DNA of 64,000 nt from Dechloromonas sp. (GTDB lineage Bacteria > Pseudomonadota > Gammaproteobacteria > Burkholderiales > Rhodocyclaceae), in contig JAABQV010000011.1 in NCBI GenBank assembly GCA_011391255.1, positions 1 to 64,000 of the forward strand, written 5' to 3'. The notes beneath the pieces are model-generated. The model saw only the letters and a list, made by a program, of their open reading frames with translations, was not told the origin of the DNA and searched no databases. Both the position numbers and the translations under genes were made by a program. This document shows, piece by piece, positions 62,770 to 64,000 of the stretch. The first letter of the stretch is position 1, and the number at the start of each line of letters is the position of its first letter.

Positions 62770-63024
62770 ATGGTTGTTATTCGTCTTGCCCGCAGCGGCG
62801 CCAAAAAGCGTCCTTTCTACAACATGGTTGTGACCGATTCCCGCAATCGTCGCGACGGTCGCTTCGTCGAGCGCATCGGTTTTTACAATCCGGTTGCTGC
62901 CGCCAATGAAGAAGGTCTGCGCGTTGCGATGGATCGTCTGACCTACTGGCAAGGTAATGGCGCTCAGTTGTCGCCGACCGCTGCCCGTCTGGTCAAGCAG
63001 TACGCTGCCAAGCAAGCTGCCTAA
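62770..63024 (+). CDS. rpsP: 30S ribosomal protein S16
   Basis: This 84-residue small ribosomal protein binds 16S rRNA early in 30S assembly. The start [20 protein letters not shown] and [10 protein letters not shown] are the family signature. It heads the rpsP-rimM-trmD operon, a conserved order, with rimM beginning 9 bases after the stop. Confidence 0.97.
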   Translation: MVVIRLARSGAKKRPFYNMVVTDSRNRRDGRFVERIGFYNPVAAANEEGLRVAMDRLTYWQGNGAQLSPTAARLVKQYAAKQAA

Positions 63025-63032
63025 GTTTTAGC

Positions 63033-63545
63033 GTGTCCGCTAGCGAGATTGTTGTTCTGGGGCGGCTCGCCGATCCCTACGGCATTCTCGGCTGGATACG
63101 GTTGTTCCCGTTTGGTGATGACCCGCAGGCGTGGGCATCGGTGCCAAAGTGGTGGATAGCCAGAGAAGGTGAGCCGTGGCACGAGTGCGAGCTGAAAGGC
63201 CTCAAGATTCAGGGCAAAGGTTGGGTAGTTGCTCTGGATTGCATTCCGGATCGCACGACGGCTGAAGGCATGAAGGGCGTTTTGGTTGGGGTGCCGCGTG
63301 ATGCGCTGCCGGCAACCAAAAAAGATGAGTTTTACTGGGACGACCTGATCGGCCTCGATGTGATTAACGCCTCGGGTGAAAATCTCGGTAAGGTGGTCGG
63401 CTTACTCGAAACCGGGGCAAATGCTGTGTTGCGGGTGCTGGCAGAAAATACCCCGGAGCGCCTTTTGCCATTTGTTTCGACGGTAGTACTGGCAGTCGAA
63501 AAGGAAGCCGGACAAATTCGAGTGGAGTGGGGCAGCGACTGGTGA
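63033..63545 (+). CDS. rimM: 16S rRNA processing/ribosome maturation factor RimM
   Basis: This is a 170-residue assembly factor that binds S19 and helps 30S head maturation. The N-terminal RimM barrel ([18 protein letters not shown]) is joined to a C-terminal PRC barrel (about 95-170, [12 protein letters not shown]). The start is GTG at 63033. Its stop overlaps the trmD GTG start (GTGA). Confidence 0.95.
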   Translation: MSASEIVVLGRLADPYGILGWIRLFPFGDDPQAWASVPKWWIAREGEPWHECELKGLKIQGKGWVVALDCIPDRTTAEGMKGVLVGVPRDALPATKKDEFYWDDLIGLDVINASGENLGKVVGLLETGANAVLRVLAENTPERLLPFVSTVVLAVEKEAGQIRVEWGSDW

Positions 63546-64000
63546 TCCGGTTTGACTGTGTAACGCTTTTTCCCGAAATGTTCGCCGCCGTAACGCAATG
63601 TGGCATCACACGGCGGGCGCTCGAAGAGCAGCGTTGGGCGTGGCAGGGCTGGAATCCCCGGGATTATTCCGGGAATGCCTGGCGAAGGATCGATGATCGC
63701 CCTTTCGGTGGCGGGCCGGGCATGTTGATGCAGCCGGGGCCGCTGGAACAGGCGATTGCTGCGGCCAGGGCGCAGCAGCTTGAGGCGGGTCTGGCCAGGA
63801 GCCGGGTTATCTACCTCTCGCCGCAGGGCACGCCGCTGACCCATGCGCGGGTGATGCAGCTGGCGACTGGCGAAGAAGGCTTGATTCTTCTTTGCGGGCG
63901 CTATGAAGGAATTGACGAGCGACTGATCGAGCGCTGTGTCGATGAAGAAATTTCGATCGGGGATTTTGTGCTCTCCGGAGGCGAATTGCCGGCGATGGCG
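63542..64000 (+). CDS. trmD: tRNA (guanine-37-N1)-methyltransferase TrmD (N-terminal part)
   Basis: The first 153 residues are present; the gene is cut by the window end. TrmD methylates G37 in tRNAs that read CCN, CUN and CGG, preventing +1 frameshifts. The deep trefoil-knot SAM site is visible as [25 protein letters not shown] and [17 protein letters not shown]. The GTG start overlaps the rimM stop. It is followed elsewhere by rplS in most proteobacteria. Confidence 0.95.
   Translation, partial: MIRFDCVTLFPEMFAAVTQCGITRRALEEQRWAWQGWNPRDYSGNAWRRIDDRPFGGGPGMLMQPGPLEQAIAAARAQQLEAGLARSRVIYLSPQGTPLTHARVMQLATGEEGLILLCGRYEGIDERLIERCVDEEISIGDFVLSGGELPAMA

Overview
The window looks like core chromosome of a respiratory, denitrification-capable betaproteobacterium. 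Protein sequences, gene order and gene content suggest Rhodocyclales (Dechloromonas/Azonexus-like). This is inferred from recognised families, not from a search. Coding density is high and no gene-free stretch exceeds 300 bases; the longest gaps (about 2935-3154, 9359-9548, 10761-10929, 14102-14312, 17433-17691) are described as regulatory or repeat entries.

Layout. 1-408: 3' end of an IS630-type transposase abutting narL. 413-10760: a nitrate module with the sensor-regulator pair narX-narL on the minus strand, then napFDAGHBC (periplasmic nitrate reductase) on the plus strand, then nnrS. A near-perfect 7-2-7 NarL/NarP-type site sits between narX and napF, and an FNR/Dnr-type class II promoter precedes nnrS. 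10812-12555: a hexanucleotide repeat and a chemoreceptor. 12791-17432: aceA (glyoxylate shunt) with a well-formed promoter and palindromic operator, rraA, and clpS-clpA. 17692-22468: a cold-shock protein with a long leader, moaC, a BepA-like protease, a TusA-like protein, a fused pabB-pabC and a small membrane protein.

22490-31035: valS, a small unknown, holC and pepA on the minus strand; lptF-lptG on the plus strand; an RDD protein and an ECF-type sigma factor that seems to start at CTG. 31153-36860: branched-chain amino acid synthesis (ilvB-ilvH-ilvC, leuA) with pssA inserted. 36889-38734: DUF2069 and WrbA-like genes opposite tpiA. 38747-53822: secG, tRNA-Leu(GAG) and the complete 14-gene nuoA-N operon for respiratory complex I, closed by a clear terminator.

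53838-64000: nudF-like, trmA, folE2, then the isoprenoid block xseB-ispA-dxs (minus strand), a Rieske oxygenase, a DMT transporter, a SpoIIAA-like protein, a rhodanese, and the start of rpsP-rimM-trmD (trmD is cut by the window end).

Functionally, NADH oxidised by complex I feeds the quinone pool. NapC and NapGH can draw on that pool to reduce nitrate in the periplasm, under NarXL and probably an FNR-type regulator. I did not find a clearly new multi-gene system. The most unusual items are two apparent non-canonical starts (sigma factor, pabB-pabC), the aceA operator architecture, and the nap/nnrS control sites.
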